Shown here: piece after piece, positions 1 to 7,789 of the stretch
Layout: each line of letters begins with the position of its first letter
Position numbering within the stretch: position 1 is the stretch's first letter
Position numbers and translations under genes: made by a program
Assembly: GCA_017428285.1 (NCBI GenBank)
Contig: JAFRRE010000012.1
Span: 1 to 15,741, forward strand
DNA: 15,741 nucleotides
Origin: Bacteroidales bacterium
GTDB taxonomy: Bacteria; Bacteroidota; Bacteroidia; Bacteroidales; F082
Reading direction: 5' to 3'
The notes under the pieces: model-generated
The model's database searches: none
What the model saw: only the letters and a program-made list of their open reading frames with translations
What the model was told of the DNA's origin: nothing

Positions 1-2
1 AG

Positions 3-371
3 ACGGGCTTCGAGACCAACACGAAGAGCATTGTCGTGACCGAAAACGGCGTGGCCTCGGGCGACATGCAAATGCGCACCGCCACCACGGGCTTCAATCT
101 AAACGTAGAATACCTGGATTTCGGCAACCATTTCAACACGCTTACTTTCAAGATTATCAACGCCAGCACAACCACGCCGATGAGTTGGGAAATCTTCGAA
201 AGTCTGAACTGGCTCACCGTGACGCCCAATACGGGTAACCTGCAAGGCGGTCAGGAAGTGACCCTCACAGTGACCATCGATCGTACCTTAATTAATCAGA
301 ACACCACGGGTAACATCACCATCCATACCGCCGACATGGAGAAGATATTGCCCATCAGCGTGAGCATTTGA
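3..371 (+). CDS. BACON-domain surface protein, 3' end only
   Basis: This is the C-terminal end of a gene that begins before the window; the frame is open from base 3 and ends at TGA 369-371. The visible protein starts in the last strand of a carboxypeptidase-regulatory-like domain (TGFETNTKSI, then SGDMQMR) and continues into one BACON domain containing WLTVTPNTGNLQGG and the strand ending TVTIDRT. It aligns throughout with residues of the next gene (AGFESNTKNI, SGDMQLR, WMTVTPSTGNLQGG), so the two are tandem paralogues. Unlike that paralogue it stops right after its first BACON domain, without further BACON repeats or a LamG domain. BACON domains are known in Bacteroidetes surface proteins and are thought to bind glycans or mucin. 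By analogy with its neighbour it is probably a lipoprotein, but its N-terminus is not visible. A GTG at 36 is a poor start because homology extends upstream of it. Confidence 0.85.
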   Translation, partial: TGFETNTKSIVVTENGVASGDMQMRTATTGFNLNVEYLDFGNHFNTLTFKIINASTTTPMSWEIFESLNWLTVTPNTGNLQGGQEVTLTVTIDRTLINQNTTGNITIHTADMEKILPISVSI

Positions 372-406
372 CTAAATCTTAAATCTATAACTAAATCTAT
401 TTCAAC

Positions 407-2305
407 ATGAAGAAATCATATCTGAAATTAGCCTTGAGCGTTGTGTTCGCTCTTGTACTGGGCTTAAGCTCCTGCACCAAGGAAAAAGCTACAGGCCGAA
501 TTCAAGGCATCGTCACCAACATGAACACTACCGAACCCATCCAAGGCGTGAACATCTCGCTCAGTCCCACAGGCGCCTCAGCAGTGACGGGCAGTGATGG
601 TCGCTACGAGTTCAACAACCTTGAAGCAGGCAACTACACCGTGCAAGGCGTGAAAGCTGGCTTCGAGAGCAACACCAAGAACATCAGCATTACGGCTGGC
701 AACGTCTCCTCAGGCGACATGCAGCTGCGCCCCGCCGTCAGCGGCTTCCGTCTGAATGTGGAATACCTCGACTTCAGCACCAACTTCTCACAACTACAGT
801 TCAAGATCATCAACGCCAGCGCGACCTTGCCGATGAGCTGGGAAATCATGGAAAGCATGAACTGGATGACCGTCACGCCTTCCACTGGCAACCTGCAAGG
901 CGGCCATGAGACCACCATCACGGTGAACATCGACCGCTCGCTCATCACGCAAAGCACCCCGGCTAACCTCACCGTGCGCAGTGCCGACCAAAGCATTGTA
1001 TTGCCCGTGAATGTCAGCGTTTCGGGCAACAACGGGCCGCAACTGCAACTGAGCGAGAACTCGATTGACTTCGGCACATCGGCCAACAGCCTGACATTCT
1101 ATGTGATGAACACGGGTCCGGCCAATACCTCGCTCCATTGGTTTTGCTCGAACATCAACGTGGGTTGGCTGACGCTCAGTCCCATGTCGGGCAACACTGC
1201 CGGCGGCGCTAGCACCCAAGTGGTGGTCACCATCGACCGCAGCCAAATCAGCGGCATCGTCTCCACTTCGGTCACGGTGAGCGGCGCGGGCAGCACGTCA
1301 ACCATCACCTTCTCGGCCTCGGCCAGCGGCTCGGGCAGCGCCATCCTTCAGTTGAGCGAAGGCTCGTTGGACTTCGGCGAGACCGAGACCACCAAGACCT
1401 TCCAAGTGAAGAACGTAGGCAGCGACGGCACCATGCTCAGCTGGAGCATTAATCCGCTTAATGTCAGTTGGTTGACGCTCACCCCGATGAGCGGCACCAC
1501 GGCATCGGGCAGCGGCACTTTGGTGACGGCCATCGTCGACCGCACGCAAATCAGCGGCCCCGTTTCGACCACTGTTACCGTCAATGGAACCAATAATTCA
1601 GCTAACTTGAATGTTTCGGCCACATACATTGACAACAGTTTGGTGATTCCAAGCGGTCTTCAGTGCTTCTACACTTTCGATGACGGTACGGCGAACGACA
1701 TGACGGAAAATGGCGTTGACGGAGTGATGATGAACTCGGCAAACACTGCTGACGATGGCACACGGACTTACCTCAAACTCAACATGATTACTGACGACTA
1801 TCTGAACATTCCTTACAACATGTTCAGAGGTCTCACGAGCTGGAGCGTCTGTTTCTGGATCAAGGACTTCGGCGCCGGCAATGTCTTCTCAGGATGGAAC
1901 ACCGACAGCGGGTCTGCTTATGGTGACGCTCCTCTTTTCTGGGCCATGCAGGACGGAAAGTTCAAGATTAAATGCAGAAACAACTATATGCCAGACGGCG
2001 GCAACTATTTCTCTTACAACTACACCAACATCCAAGCCGACGGCAGTTGGCACTACGTTGTTGTAACAATGGAAAGCGAGGGCAATCAGGGTAACGCCAA
2101 ACTATATGTTGATGGATCGATGAAAGACCAGATCACGACCACGTACCTTACAGGCACAATCGATGATGCCTCCAAGGTATCCTTTGGCGGCACCAAGGAC
2201 GGCTTATACCCCTTCAGCAGCAGCATGAAGTTAGACAACATCCGCATCTACAACCGCACCCTCTCCAACAGCGAGGTGCAGACTTTGTATAACGCGGAGA
2301 GGTAA
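407..2305 (+). CDS. Surface lipoprotein: regulatory-like domain, three BACON domains, LamG domain
   Basis: The 632-residue protein begins with a lipoprotein signal peptide; the lipobox LSSC places the lipidated cysteine at residue 23, followed by TKEK, a charged stretch that may favour surface export. Residues ~30-108 form a carboxypeptidase-regulatory-like beta-sandwich (GRIQGIVT through GDMQL). Three BACON domains follow at ~114-205, 211-307 and 312-408, each with a W-(L/M)-T-(V/L)-(T/S)-P core and a VTIDRS-like strand. Residues ~418-630 are a concanavalin/LamG-like domain, ending in DNIRIYNRTLSNSEVQTLY. No catalytic domain is seen, so a binding or adhesive role at the cell surface is inferred. 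The gene lies 35 bases after its shorter paralogue with no terminator between them, so cotranscription is plausible. A strong terminator follows. The ATG fits the signal peptide exactly. Confidence 0.9.
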   Translation: MKKSYLKLALSVVFALVLGLSSCTKEKATGRIQGIVTNMNTTEPIQGVNISLSPTGASAVTGSDGRYEFNNLEAGNYTVQGVKAGFESNTKNISITAGNVSSGDMQLRPAVSGFRLNVEYLDFSTNFSQLQFKIINASATLPMSWEIMESMNWMTVTPSTGNLQGGHETTITVNIDRSLITQSTPANLTVRSADQSIVLPVNVSVSGNNGPQLQLSENSIDFGTSANSLTFYVMNTGPANTSLHWFCSNINVGWLTLSPMSGNTAGGASTQVVVTIDRSQISGIVSTSVTVSGAGSTSTITFSASASGSGSAILQLSEGSLDFGETETTKTFQVKNVGSDGTMLSWSINPLNVSWLTLTPMSGTTASGSGTLVTAIVDRTQISGPVSTTVTVNGTNNSANLNVSATYIDNSLVIPSGLQCFYTFDDGTANDMTENGVDGVMMNSANTADDGTRTYLKLNMITDDYLNIPYNMFRGLTSWSVCFWIKDFGAGNVFSGWNTDSGSAYGDAPLFWAMQDGKFKIKCRNNYMPDGGNYFSYNYTNIQADGSWHYVVVTMESEGNQGNAKLYVDGSMKDQITTTYLTGTIDDASKVSFGGTKDGLYPFSSSMKLDNIRIYNRTLSNSEVQTLYNAER

Positions 2306-2326
2306 TCCGTAGTTTTTTGGAAATCT

Positions 2327-2357
2327 GAGGGGTTTCCGAAAGGGAATCCCTCTTTTT
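2327..2357 (+). terminator. Intrinsic terminator after BACON/LamG lipoprotein
   Basis: An 11-bp stem (GAGGGGTTTCC with GGGAATCCCTC, including two G-T wobbles) closes on a GAAA tetraloop and is followed directly by TTTTT. It starts 21 bases after the stop codon of the lipoprotein gene. It lies just before, and slightly overlaps (from 2352), the in-frame sequence that looks like the damaged signal peptide of the next gene. Confidence 0.9.
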
Positions 2358-2450
2358 GCTATATTTGCCATCGCAAACGCCAAGGCCAACGACGGTGCCT
2401 TCTATTCCAAAGGCAACCAACTCATTCCCATCACCGAGACCACCATCCGC

Positions 2451-3131
2451 GTGCAGAAGGAAATCCTCACCATCACCCGTGTGACCGACAGCATCAACGG
2501 GTGGGGCGACCTGTTCAAGGTCGATGTCTACTACGAATTCTTCAACCCCGACCCGGCCAAAGACCTGATTGTGGGTTTCGAGGCGACTTCCGCCGATGGT
2601 AATGCCTACGCCATCAACATGGGTTGCGAAACCTCGACCGACACGCCAACGGGCGAAGGTTATTCCATGGAGTTTAACGGGACATCCTCTTCGCTCTCCG
2701 TTCCCAGCATTTTGCCCACGGGCAACGCAGAATGGGCGATCAACGTATGGATTAAGACTGGTTCCAACAATAGTTGCTTTATTTCGAGTGAAAACAGGTA
2801 TATGGGTGTTAAAAACTCAAAGATCTTGTGTGGAGGTGATGGTGCTGGAGGTAGCACTTATACAACAACAGCAACAATAAGCCAATATTTGGATTTCCAA
2901 TGGCACATGGTTACCCTGTCCTACAACAAGTCGAAAGTCTATGTTTACATGGATGGCATGCTCGTTGAAATTTTCGGAAGTTCTTATTGTTATTGGAATA
3001 AACCAACCATCAACATTGGGGCTCATTATTCCCAAGGGATCTACTATTCCGGCAAGATGGACAACTTCCGCAGTTACAATCGTGCTTTGACGGCATCTGA
3101 AATACAAACGCTATACAACGCTAAGCAATAA
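2451..3131 (+). CDS. Chimeric DUF4424-like/LamG protein, probably 5'-truncated
   Basis: The first usable start codon in this frame is GTG 2451, but the coding sequence clearly began earlier. In frame from about 2352 it reads LFAIFAIANAKA then NDGAFYSKGNQL, which looks like a signal-peptide core with a cleavage site followed by the mature start of a DUF4424-like domain. No ATG, GTG or TTG exists between the in-frame stop at 2310-2312 and 2451. The domain runs only to about residue 50 (VYYEFFNP, then LIVGFEA), too short to be complete, before switching to a LamG-like domain (YSMEFNGTSSSLSVP to DNFRSYNRALTASEIQTLY) whose end matches the preceding lipoprotein's. I infer a recombination product that lost its start region and fuses two unrelated domains. 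It may be a pseudogene, or translated poorly from GTG or a non-standard codon. The DUF4424 assignment is from memory of the family pattern. Confidence 0.6.
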   Translation: MQKEILTITRVTDSINGWGDLFKVDVYYEFFNPDPAKDLIVGFEATSADGNAYAINMGCETSTDTPTGEGYSMEFNGTSSSLSVPSILPTGNAEWAINVWIKTGSNNSCFISSENRYMGVKNSKILCGGDGAGGSTYTTTATISQYLDFQWHMVTLSYNKSKVYVYMDGMLVEIFGSSYCYWNKPTINIGAHYSQGIYYSGKMDNFRSYNRALTASEIQTLYNAKQ

Positions 3132-3157
3132 AATAACTAGAACGTGACAATTTTTTT

Positions 3158-3192
3158 GGTGGTCTTGGAGATTATTCTAGGGCCACCTTTTT
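3158..3192 (+). terminator. Intrinsic terminator after DUF4424-like/LamG gene
   Basis: A 13-bp stem runs from 3158-3170 to 3175-3187, with four G-T wobbles and an ATTA loop, and is followed by TTTTT at 3188-3192. It sits 26 bases after the TAA of the upstream gene. A run of seven Ts before the stem gives no A tract for termination on the other strand, so it acts on the plus strand only. Confidence 0.88.
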
Positions 3193-3244
3193 GTCATTCG
3201 TTAATTAGACATAAAACCATGTCTTTCAATTTGTGAGATAAAAA

Positions 3245-3285
3245 TTGACAACCAACATTAACTGACGGATATTTTTGTATTTTTG
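3245..3285 (+). promoter_or_regulatory. Bacteroidetes-type promoter for the peptidase-fucosidase operon
   Basis: Two adjacent copies of TATTTTTG (3270-3277 and 3278-3285) match the Bacteroidetes -7 consensus TAnnTTTG. A TTG at 3245-3247 lies 22 bases before the first copy and could serve as the -33 element. The region is AT-rich, follows a terminator, and precedes the ATG at 3329 by 43 bases. Which of the two -7 copies is used cannot be decided from sequence. Confidence 0.65.
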
Positions 3286-3328
3286 CCCTTTCAAACTATC
3301 AAATTCCTAACAAAATAAACCTATTGTG

Positions 3329-4858
3329 ATGAAAAAGACCTTTGTTTTCCTTTTTGCCATCGCGTTTTCGTTGGCTACAAGGGCGCAAGATATCAGTTTC
3401 GACCAATATTTCCTTGATGAAGGCTCATTGCGTATGGATGTGTTCCAATGCGGCAATTCCGAAGGCTCGCATTATGTGTTTGAGCGTTTTGTTATAGAAC
3501 CGTATTTTGGTGGCTCAAAAGTCAATCTAATTGACCCATTTAATTTTGGCACAAATCGTGTGAAAGTGATTGACGCACAAACCAATATGCTCATTTATTC
3601 TAGAGGTTACAACACCTTGTTCCAAGAATGGCAAACCACCGACGAAGCCCGAGTGATGGAACGCTGCTATGAGGAATCCGTGAGTGTTCCGTTGCCGCGC
3701 AATGAGGCGTATGTCATCCTTGAAATTAGGAATTTCGATGGCGAGTTTGAAGAGATTTTCTCTAAGCTTTATGAACCTAATGAAATGTTCAATACCACCG
3801 AACAGCGTTATGTGTTTCCTGTTGAGGACATTATGGTCAACGGCTCGCCCGAAAGCAAGGTGGACATTGTGATTTTGCCTGAAGGCTATACCGCCGATGA
3901 AATACCGCAGTTCCTGCAACACTGTCAGAATCTGGCCAATGTGTTCGCCCAAGCGGAGCCCTTTGCAAGTCATATCAACGACTTCAATTTCCGCGCAGTG
4001 CTGGCTCCTTCCGAGGAGAGCGGTGTCGACATTCCTGCCTCGCATATCTGGAAACGCACCATCCTCAATTCGCATTTCTACACCTTTTATATAGACCGTT
4101 ATTGCACCACGCGCAATTATTTCTCAGTGAAGGATGTGGCAGCCAATGCGCCATACGATCAAATCTACATTTTGGTGAACAGCAACCAGTATGGCGGAGG
4201 CGGTTTCTACAACTTTTACTCGATGAGCACAGCGGGCAACATGTCATCTTCCGATGTCATCGTGCATGAGTTTGGCCATGCTTTCGCAGGTCTTGCTGAT
4301 GAATACGAGGAGCCTGACAACCCATTGGCCTTGCTCTATAACCTGAATGTGGAGCCATGGGAACCCAATATCACCACTTTGGTGAATTTTGAATCGAAAT
4401 GGGCCGACCTTGTTGCCCCAGGCACTCCAATTCCTACACCAAACACGTATCAATATAACAACACGGTAGGTGCTTTTGAAGGCGGAGGCTATTTGGAGGA
4501 AGGCATGTATCGGCCCCAACGCAATTGCATGATGCGCAACTATGCGCCTTTCTGTGCTGTATGTAATAGAACGATTGAAACCATGATTGAAGCGCATTCC
4601 AATAGTCCTCTTACAGTGAAAGCAGAGTATGTACAGCCGGAACCATCACTTCGTGTGTGTCCTAATCCGGCTACGAATTTCATCGATGTGTTTGTCAATC
4701 AAGCGAATGGTCAAGCAGAAATCATCGACATGAACGGTAAGGTCGCGATGACGGTTCAACTCGAAAACGAGGTGAACAGGATTGGCATCAGCGACTTGCC
4801 CAAGGGCATGTATGTGCTTCGTACGAATGGTGAGACTCGTAAATTTGTGAAACAATGA
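3329..4858 (+). CDS. Secreted M64-family (IgA-peptidase-like) zinc metallopeptidase with T9SS sorting domain
   Basis: The ATG at 3329 gives 509 residues; a GTG codon three bases earlier is in frame, but the ATG places a standard signal peptide (MKKTFVFLFAIAFSLATRA) at the very start, with likely cleavage after A19. Residues ~20-165 match an M64 N-terminal beta domain. The catalytic domain includes VDIVILPEGYT and the zinc motif HEFGHAFAGLADEY starting at H313, with E314 as catalytic base and H313, H317 and probably D324 as metal ligands. Residues 441-509 (VCPNPATN to RKFVKQ) form a C-terminal type A sorting domain, so the enzyme should be exported through the outer membrane by the type IX system. 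M64 is the family of the Clostridium ramosum IgA protease; the substrate here is unknown. The stop overlaps the ATG of the fucosidase gene. Confidence 0.92.
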   Translation: MKKTFVFLFAIAFSLATRAQDISFDQYFLDEGSLRMDVFQCGNSEGSHYVFERFVIEPYFGGSKVNLIDPFNFGTNRVKVIDAQTNMLIYSRGYNTLFQEWQTTDEARVMERCYEESVSVPLPRNEAYVILEIRNFDGEFEEIFSKLYEPNEMFNTTEQRYVFPVEDIMVNGSPESKVDIVILPEGYTADEIPQFLQHCQNLANVFAQAEPFASHINDFNFRAVLAPSEESGVDIPASHIWKRTILNSHFYTFYIDRYCTTRNYFSVKDVAANAPYDQIYILVNSNQYGGGGFYNFYSMSTAGNMSSSDVIVHEFGHAFAGLADEYEEPDNPLALLYNLNVEPWEPNITTLVNFESKWADLVAPGTPIPTPNTYQYNNTVGAFEGGGYLEEGMYRPQRNCMMRNYAPFCAVCNRTIETMIEAHSNSPLTVKAEYVQPEPSLRVCPNPATNFIDVFVNQANGQAEIIDMNGKVAMTVQLENEVNRIGISDLPKGMYVLRTNGETRKFVKQ

Positions 4859-6297
4859 ATCATAGACATCTGATATGGGTGTTACTGGGCGGTCTGATGT
4901 TGGCTTCTTGTGTCCACCGTCCCGAGCCAAGTGGTCCCATTCCAAGCCGCCAACAATTGGAATGGCAACAACTTGAAAACTATGCGTTTATACACTTTGG
5001 CTTAAACACGTTTAATAACATGGAATGGGGCTTCGGCAATACACCGTCATATACCTTTAATCCCACCCATTTGGACTGTGAACAGTGGGTCTTGACCTTA
5101 AAAGACGCAGGCATGAAAGGCGTAATCCTCACGGCCAAACACCATGACGGATTCTGCCTCTGGCCAACTGAGACTACCGACTATTGCATCAGGAATACCT
5201 ATTACAAGAATGGAAAAGGGGATTTGGTCAAAGAACTGGCGGAGGCATGCAAGAAGCACGACTTGAAGTTCGGACTGTATCTTTCGCCTTGGGACCGCAA
5301 CCAACCCGAGTATGGTTATAAGGGCTATGTGGACATCTATCACAAACAGATCGAGGAACTTGTGAGCAACTACGGACCCTTGTTCGAGTTCTGGTTTGAT
5401 GGTGCTAATGGCGGTACTGGATGGTACGGCGGTGCCAATGACCTACGGTCCATCGTGGCAGAACAATACTATGATTACGAAAAGGCGAGGGACATCGTTT
5501 GGAAATACAGCCCCGAAGCGAGCATCTTTGGCGGTACCGTCCCGACCTTGCGCTGGATTGGCAACGAGGAAGGCAAAGCCAACGCCACGCAATGGTGCAT
5601 GTATAAAGCTGACTTTGAATCGCTTAATGACACAAAAGCCTTGCAGCAAGGCTATCGTGATGGCGAGGCTTGGTTGCCTGCCGAGGTGGATGTCTCCATT
5701 CGTCCAGGTTGGTTCTACCATGCCAGTGAAGACAGCCTGGTGAAAACCGTAAACCAGTTGATGGATTTGTATTACCAAAGTGTGGGCCATAATACCAATC
5801 TCTTGCTCAATTTCCCTGTAAATCAAGAGGGTAGGATACCCAGTATCGACTCGGCCAATGCCGTTCAATGGTACCAGAAGTTGCAAAAGGACTTCGCTAA
5901 CGATTTGCTGAAAGGCTGCAAAGTGACTGCCAGCAACACTAGAGGCTGGAGGTTCAAGGCCAAGCATGTGCTGGATGAAGAATATGAAACCTACTGGGCA
6001 ACGGAAGACAGCATCCATCAAGCTGAACTCATCTTCGATTTCCCCGAAACTACGGCTTTCAACCGCATATTATTACAAGAGTATATTCCTTTGGGACAGA
6101 ATGTTGATGCATTTTATTTAGACTATTACTTTAATGGCAAATGGTTGCCCGTTGAGGTAAACGAGCCAACGACCACCATCGGTTACAAGCGACTTCTTCG
6201 TTTTCAGACCGTTAAGGCAGATAAGTTAAGAATTAGGTTTAAGGTATTTAAGGGGACCCTGTGCATTAATAAGGTTGGTGCGTATCATGTTGAATGA
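4855..6297 (+). CDS. GH29 alpha-L-fucosidase lipoprotein with C-terminal discoidin-like domain
   Basis: The 480-residue protein starts with a lipoprotein signal (lipobox LASC, cysteine 19). Residues ~30-345 are a GH29 TIM-barrel: FIHFGLNTF, GVILTAKHHDGFCLWP, GLYLSPWDRN and EFWFDGANG, in which D182 is the likely nucleophile. The acid/base is less certain; E238 in RWIGNEEG is the best candidate, by analogy with the 1,3/1,4-fucosidase type (GH29-B). Residues ~352-479 resemble an F5/8 type C (CBM32-like) domain that may bind galactose-type sugars. The enzyme would release terminal fucose from glycans, probably in the periplasm or at the cell surface. Its ATG overlaps the peptidase stop (ATGA), so translation is probably coupled. 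Family members are usually 450-650 residues, so it looks complete. Confidence 0.93.
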   Translation: MNHRHLIWVLLGGLMLASCVHRPEPSGPIPSRQQLEWQQLENYAFIHFGLNTFNNMEWGFGNTPSYTFNPTHLDCEQWVLTLKDAGMKGVILTAKHHDGFCLWPTETTDYCIRNTYYKNGKGDLVKELAEACKKHDLKFGLYLSPWDRNQPEYGYKGYVDIYHKQIEELVSNYGPLFEFWFDGANGGTGWYGGANDLRSIVAEQYYDYEKARDIVWKYSPEASIFGGTVPTLRWIGNEEGKANATQWCMYKADFESLNDTKALQQGYRDGEAWLPAEVDVSIRPGWFYHASEDSLVKTVNQLMDLYYQSVGHNTNLLLNFPVNQEGRIPSIDSANAVQWYQKLQKDFANDLLKGCKVTASNTRGWRFKAKHVLDEEYETYWATEDSIHQAELIFDFPETTAFNRILLQEYIPLGQNVDAFYLDYYFNGKWLPVEVNEPTTTIGYKRLLRFQTVKADKLRIRFKVFKGTLCINKVGAYHVE

Positions 6298-6302
6298 ATA
6301 TG

Positions 6303-6324
6303 AAAAATCGCTTGCGATTTTTTT
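6303..6324. terminator. Probable bidirectional intrinsic terminator
   Basis: An 8-bp stem (AAAAATCG with CGATTTTT) closes on a CTTG tetraloop and continues into T residues up to 6324. The A tract on one side and T tract on the other would allow termination in both directions. It begins five bases after the fucosidase stop codon, so its main role is to end the peptidase-fucosidase operon. Confidence 0.78.
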
Positions 6325-6386
6325 CTCAAATTCAATAATATGACTTCAGTTTTCTCTTCATTCTCAAATTCTTGATAAAATAGAAA

Positions 6387-6950
6387 ATGATAGAATATCA
6401 TCCACTGAAACCGTTTCTCCCAAAGAACGCGAGAGTCTTGTTCCTCGGCAGTTTTCCGCCGCCGAAGAAGCGTTGGTGCATGGACTTTTTCTATCCCAAC
6501 TTCATCAACGACCACTGGCGCATTGAAGGCCAAATCTGGTTCGGCGACAAGAACCATTTTGTTGACACCGAGCGTAAATGCTTCAAAATGAATGAAATCG
6601 TGGCATTTCTGAACGAAAAAGGTATTGCACTTTTCGATACAGCCATGGCGGTCAATCGACTGAAAGACAATGCCTCGGATGCCTTCTTGGAGATTGTGGA
6701 ACATACCGATATTGAAGCCCTACTGAAACAAATACCGCAATGCCACTCAATTGCCACGACGGGCGAAAAAGCCACCACGGAAGTATGCACTTATTACAAT
6801 ACGAATTCGATACCTTCTCCTAATGAACAAATCACCCTAAGGGATGGATTAATACTTTATAGATTACCTTCATCATCACGCGCTTATCCTTTGTCATTTG
6901 ACAAAAAGGTTGAAGCCTACCGCAGGATGTTCGAGACGGTGTTTACCTAG
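6387..6950 (+). CDS. Uracil/hypoxanthine-DNA glycosylase superfamily protein
   Basis: The 187-residue protein fits the single-domain UDG fold. Near the N-terminus VLFLGSFPPPKKR (residues 17-29) corresponds to motif 1, and YPNFINDHWRI (36-46) recalls the catalytic-asparagine region of family 6 hypoxanthine-DNA glycosylases. LPSSSRAY (160-167) corresponds to the C-terminal DNA-intercalating loop. Members remove deaminated bases such as uracil or hypoxanthine from DNA as the first step of base excision repair; which base is the substrate here cannot be told. The ATG at 6387 follows the terminator by 62 bases. I see no clear TAnnTTTG promoter in that gap. Its last 8 bases overlap the 3' end of the convergent sirtuin gene, so neither gene has room for a terminator of its own. 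Confidence 0.8.
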   Translation: MIEYHPLKPFLPKNARVLFLGSFPPPKKRWCMDFFYPNFINDHWRIEGQIWFGDKNHFVDTERKCFKMNEIVAFLNEKGIALFDTAMAVNRLKDNASDAFLEIVEHTDIEALLKQIPQCHSIATTGEKATTEVCTYYNTNSIPSPNEQITLRDGLILYRLPSSSRAYPLSFDKKVEAYRRMFETVFT

Positions 6951-7695
6951 TCATCAAGGCATCAATCGCAGGCAGTATCTCGCCTGATTTGCCTTCGAGA
7001 TAGATGTCCGTGATGTAGTTCGTATAGGTCGAAGGCTCCATGTTGATTTCGATGATCTTGGCGCCGTGTCGTTTGGCGATGCCGGGAATCATGTTGGCAG
7101 GGCTGACCTGTCCCGAAGTACCGATGATGACAAAGGCGTCGCAGTTTTCGGCAGCGCGCACCGAGCCATAATAAGCGTCTTCAGGGATGCCCTCGCCGAA
7201 GAAGATGAAGTCGGGCTTCATTAGTCCGCCGCATTGGGCGCAACGGGGCGGTTCCTCAGTAAGTGTCAGGCTCTTGGCGTCGACCTTGTGGCCGCATTTG
7301 GTGCACACGAAGCGCGACATGTTGCCGTGAAACTCATACACCACGCTGTTGCCTGCCACGGTGTGCAGGTCGTCGATGTTCTGCGTGATGACACTGCTCA
7401 AGCGGCCTTCCTTTTCCCATTTGGCAAGGATGAGATGTCCGGGATTGGGTTTGATGTCCTTGTTGCTGAAAAAGTTATAGAACACCTCGCGGATGATCTT
7501 CCACGACTCCTTGGTGTGGCGATAGTAGAAGTCGATGTCGAGTGAGTTGGGGTCGTACTGGTTCCAGATGCCGCCCTCGCCACGGAAAGGCGGGATGCCG
7601 CTCTCTGCGGAAGTGCCTGCTCCGGTGAAGCCCACGATGTTCTTCGCCTTGGAGAGGATTTCGGCGGCTTGTTTGTTTTTTTCTTCGTTGTTCAT
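6943..7695 (-). CDS. Sirtuin, NAD-dependent protein deacylase (SIR2 family)
   Basis: The 250-residue protein has all sirtuin landmarks: GAGTSAESGIPPFR (residues 25-38) for NAD binding, TQNIDDLH (104-111), the catalytic histidine H123 in FHGN, and four zinc cysteines C131, C134, C152 and C155, followed by KPDFIFFGE and GTSGQVSPAN. It removes acyl groups from lysine using NAD, releasing nicotinamide and O-acyl-ADP-ribose. The Y-x-x-R pair of desuccinylase-type (SIRT5/CobB) sirtuins is not seen at the expected place, so deacetylation is more likely. The start at 7695 is chosen because an in-frame extension to 7824 would run through the promoter and into the divergent gene, with non-conserved sequence. 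The gene is head-to-head with the macro-like/radical SAM operon. Confidence 0.93.
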   Translation of the reverse strand: MNNEEKNKQAAEILSKAKNIVGFTGAGTSAESGIPPFRGEGGIWNQYDPNSLDIDFYYRHTKESWKIIREVFYNFFSNKDIKPNPGHLILAKWEKEGRLSSVITQNIDDLHTVAGNSVVYEFHGNMSRFVCTKCGHKVDAKSLTLTEEPPRCAQCGGLMKPDFIFFGEGIPEDAYYGSVRAAENCDAFVIIGTSGQVSPANMIPGIAKRHGAKIIEINMEPSTYTNYITDIYLEGKSGEILPAIDALMTR

Positions 7696-7731
7696 AACAG
7701 TGGTTTTGTGACATAGAATTATATTTCGATG

Positions 7732-7739
7732 CAAAGTTA
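7732..7739 (-). promoter_or_regulatory. -7 promoter element for sirtuin gene
   Basis: Read on the minus strand this is TAACTTTG, an exact match to the Bacteroidetes -7 consensus TAnnTTTG. It lies 36 bases upstream of the chosen ATG at 7695 and supports that start over the longer in-frame one. I see no convincing -33 TTTG at the right distance. Confidence 0.6.
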
Positions 7740-7750
7740 TACAAAAAATC

Positions 7751-7781
7751 TTGCTGGATGAGCTGAAAATTCGTTTATTTG
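7751..7781 (+). promoter_or_regulatory. Candidate promoter for macro-like/radical SAM operon
   Basis: A TTG at 7751-7753 and an imperfect -7 element TTTATTTG at 7774-7781 are separated by 20 bases, a normal Bacteroidetes spacing. The -7 box deviates from TAnnTTTG at its second position. Transcription would begin near 7788, very close to the first ATG at 7790, which would favour leaderless translation or use of the ATG at 7808. It shares the 94-base divergent region with the sirtuin promoter. Confidence 0.4.
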
Positions 7782-7789
7782 CAAAGTAA

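Noticed and set aside
634..1635. Several long open frames on the minus strand opposite the BACON repeats
   Set aside because: They are antisense shadows of the repetitive GC-rich BACON coding sequence, with low-complexity composition and no domain resemblance.
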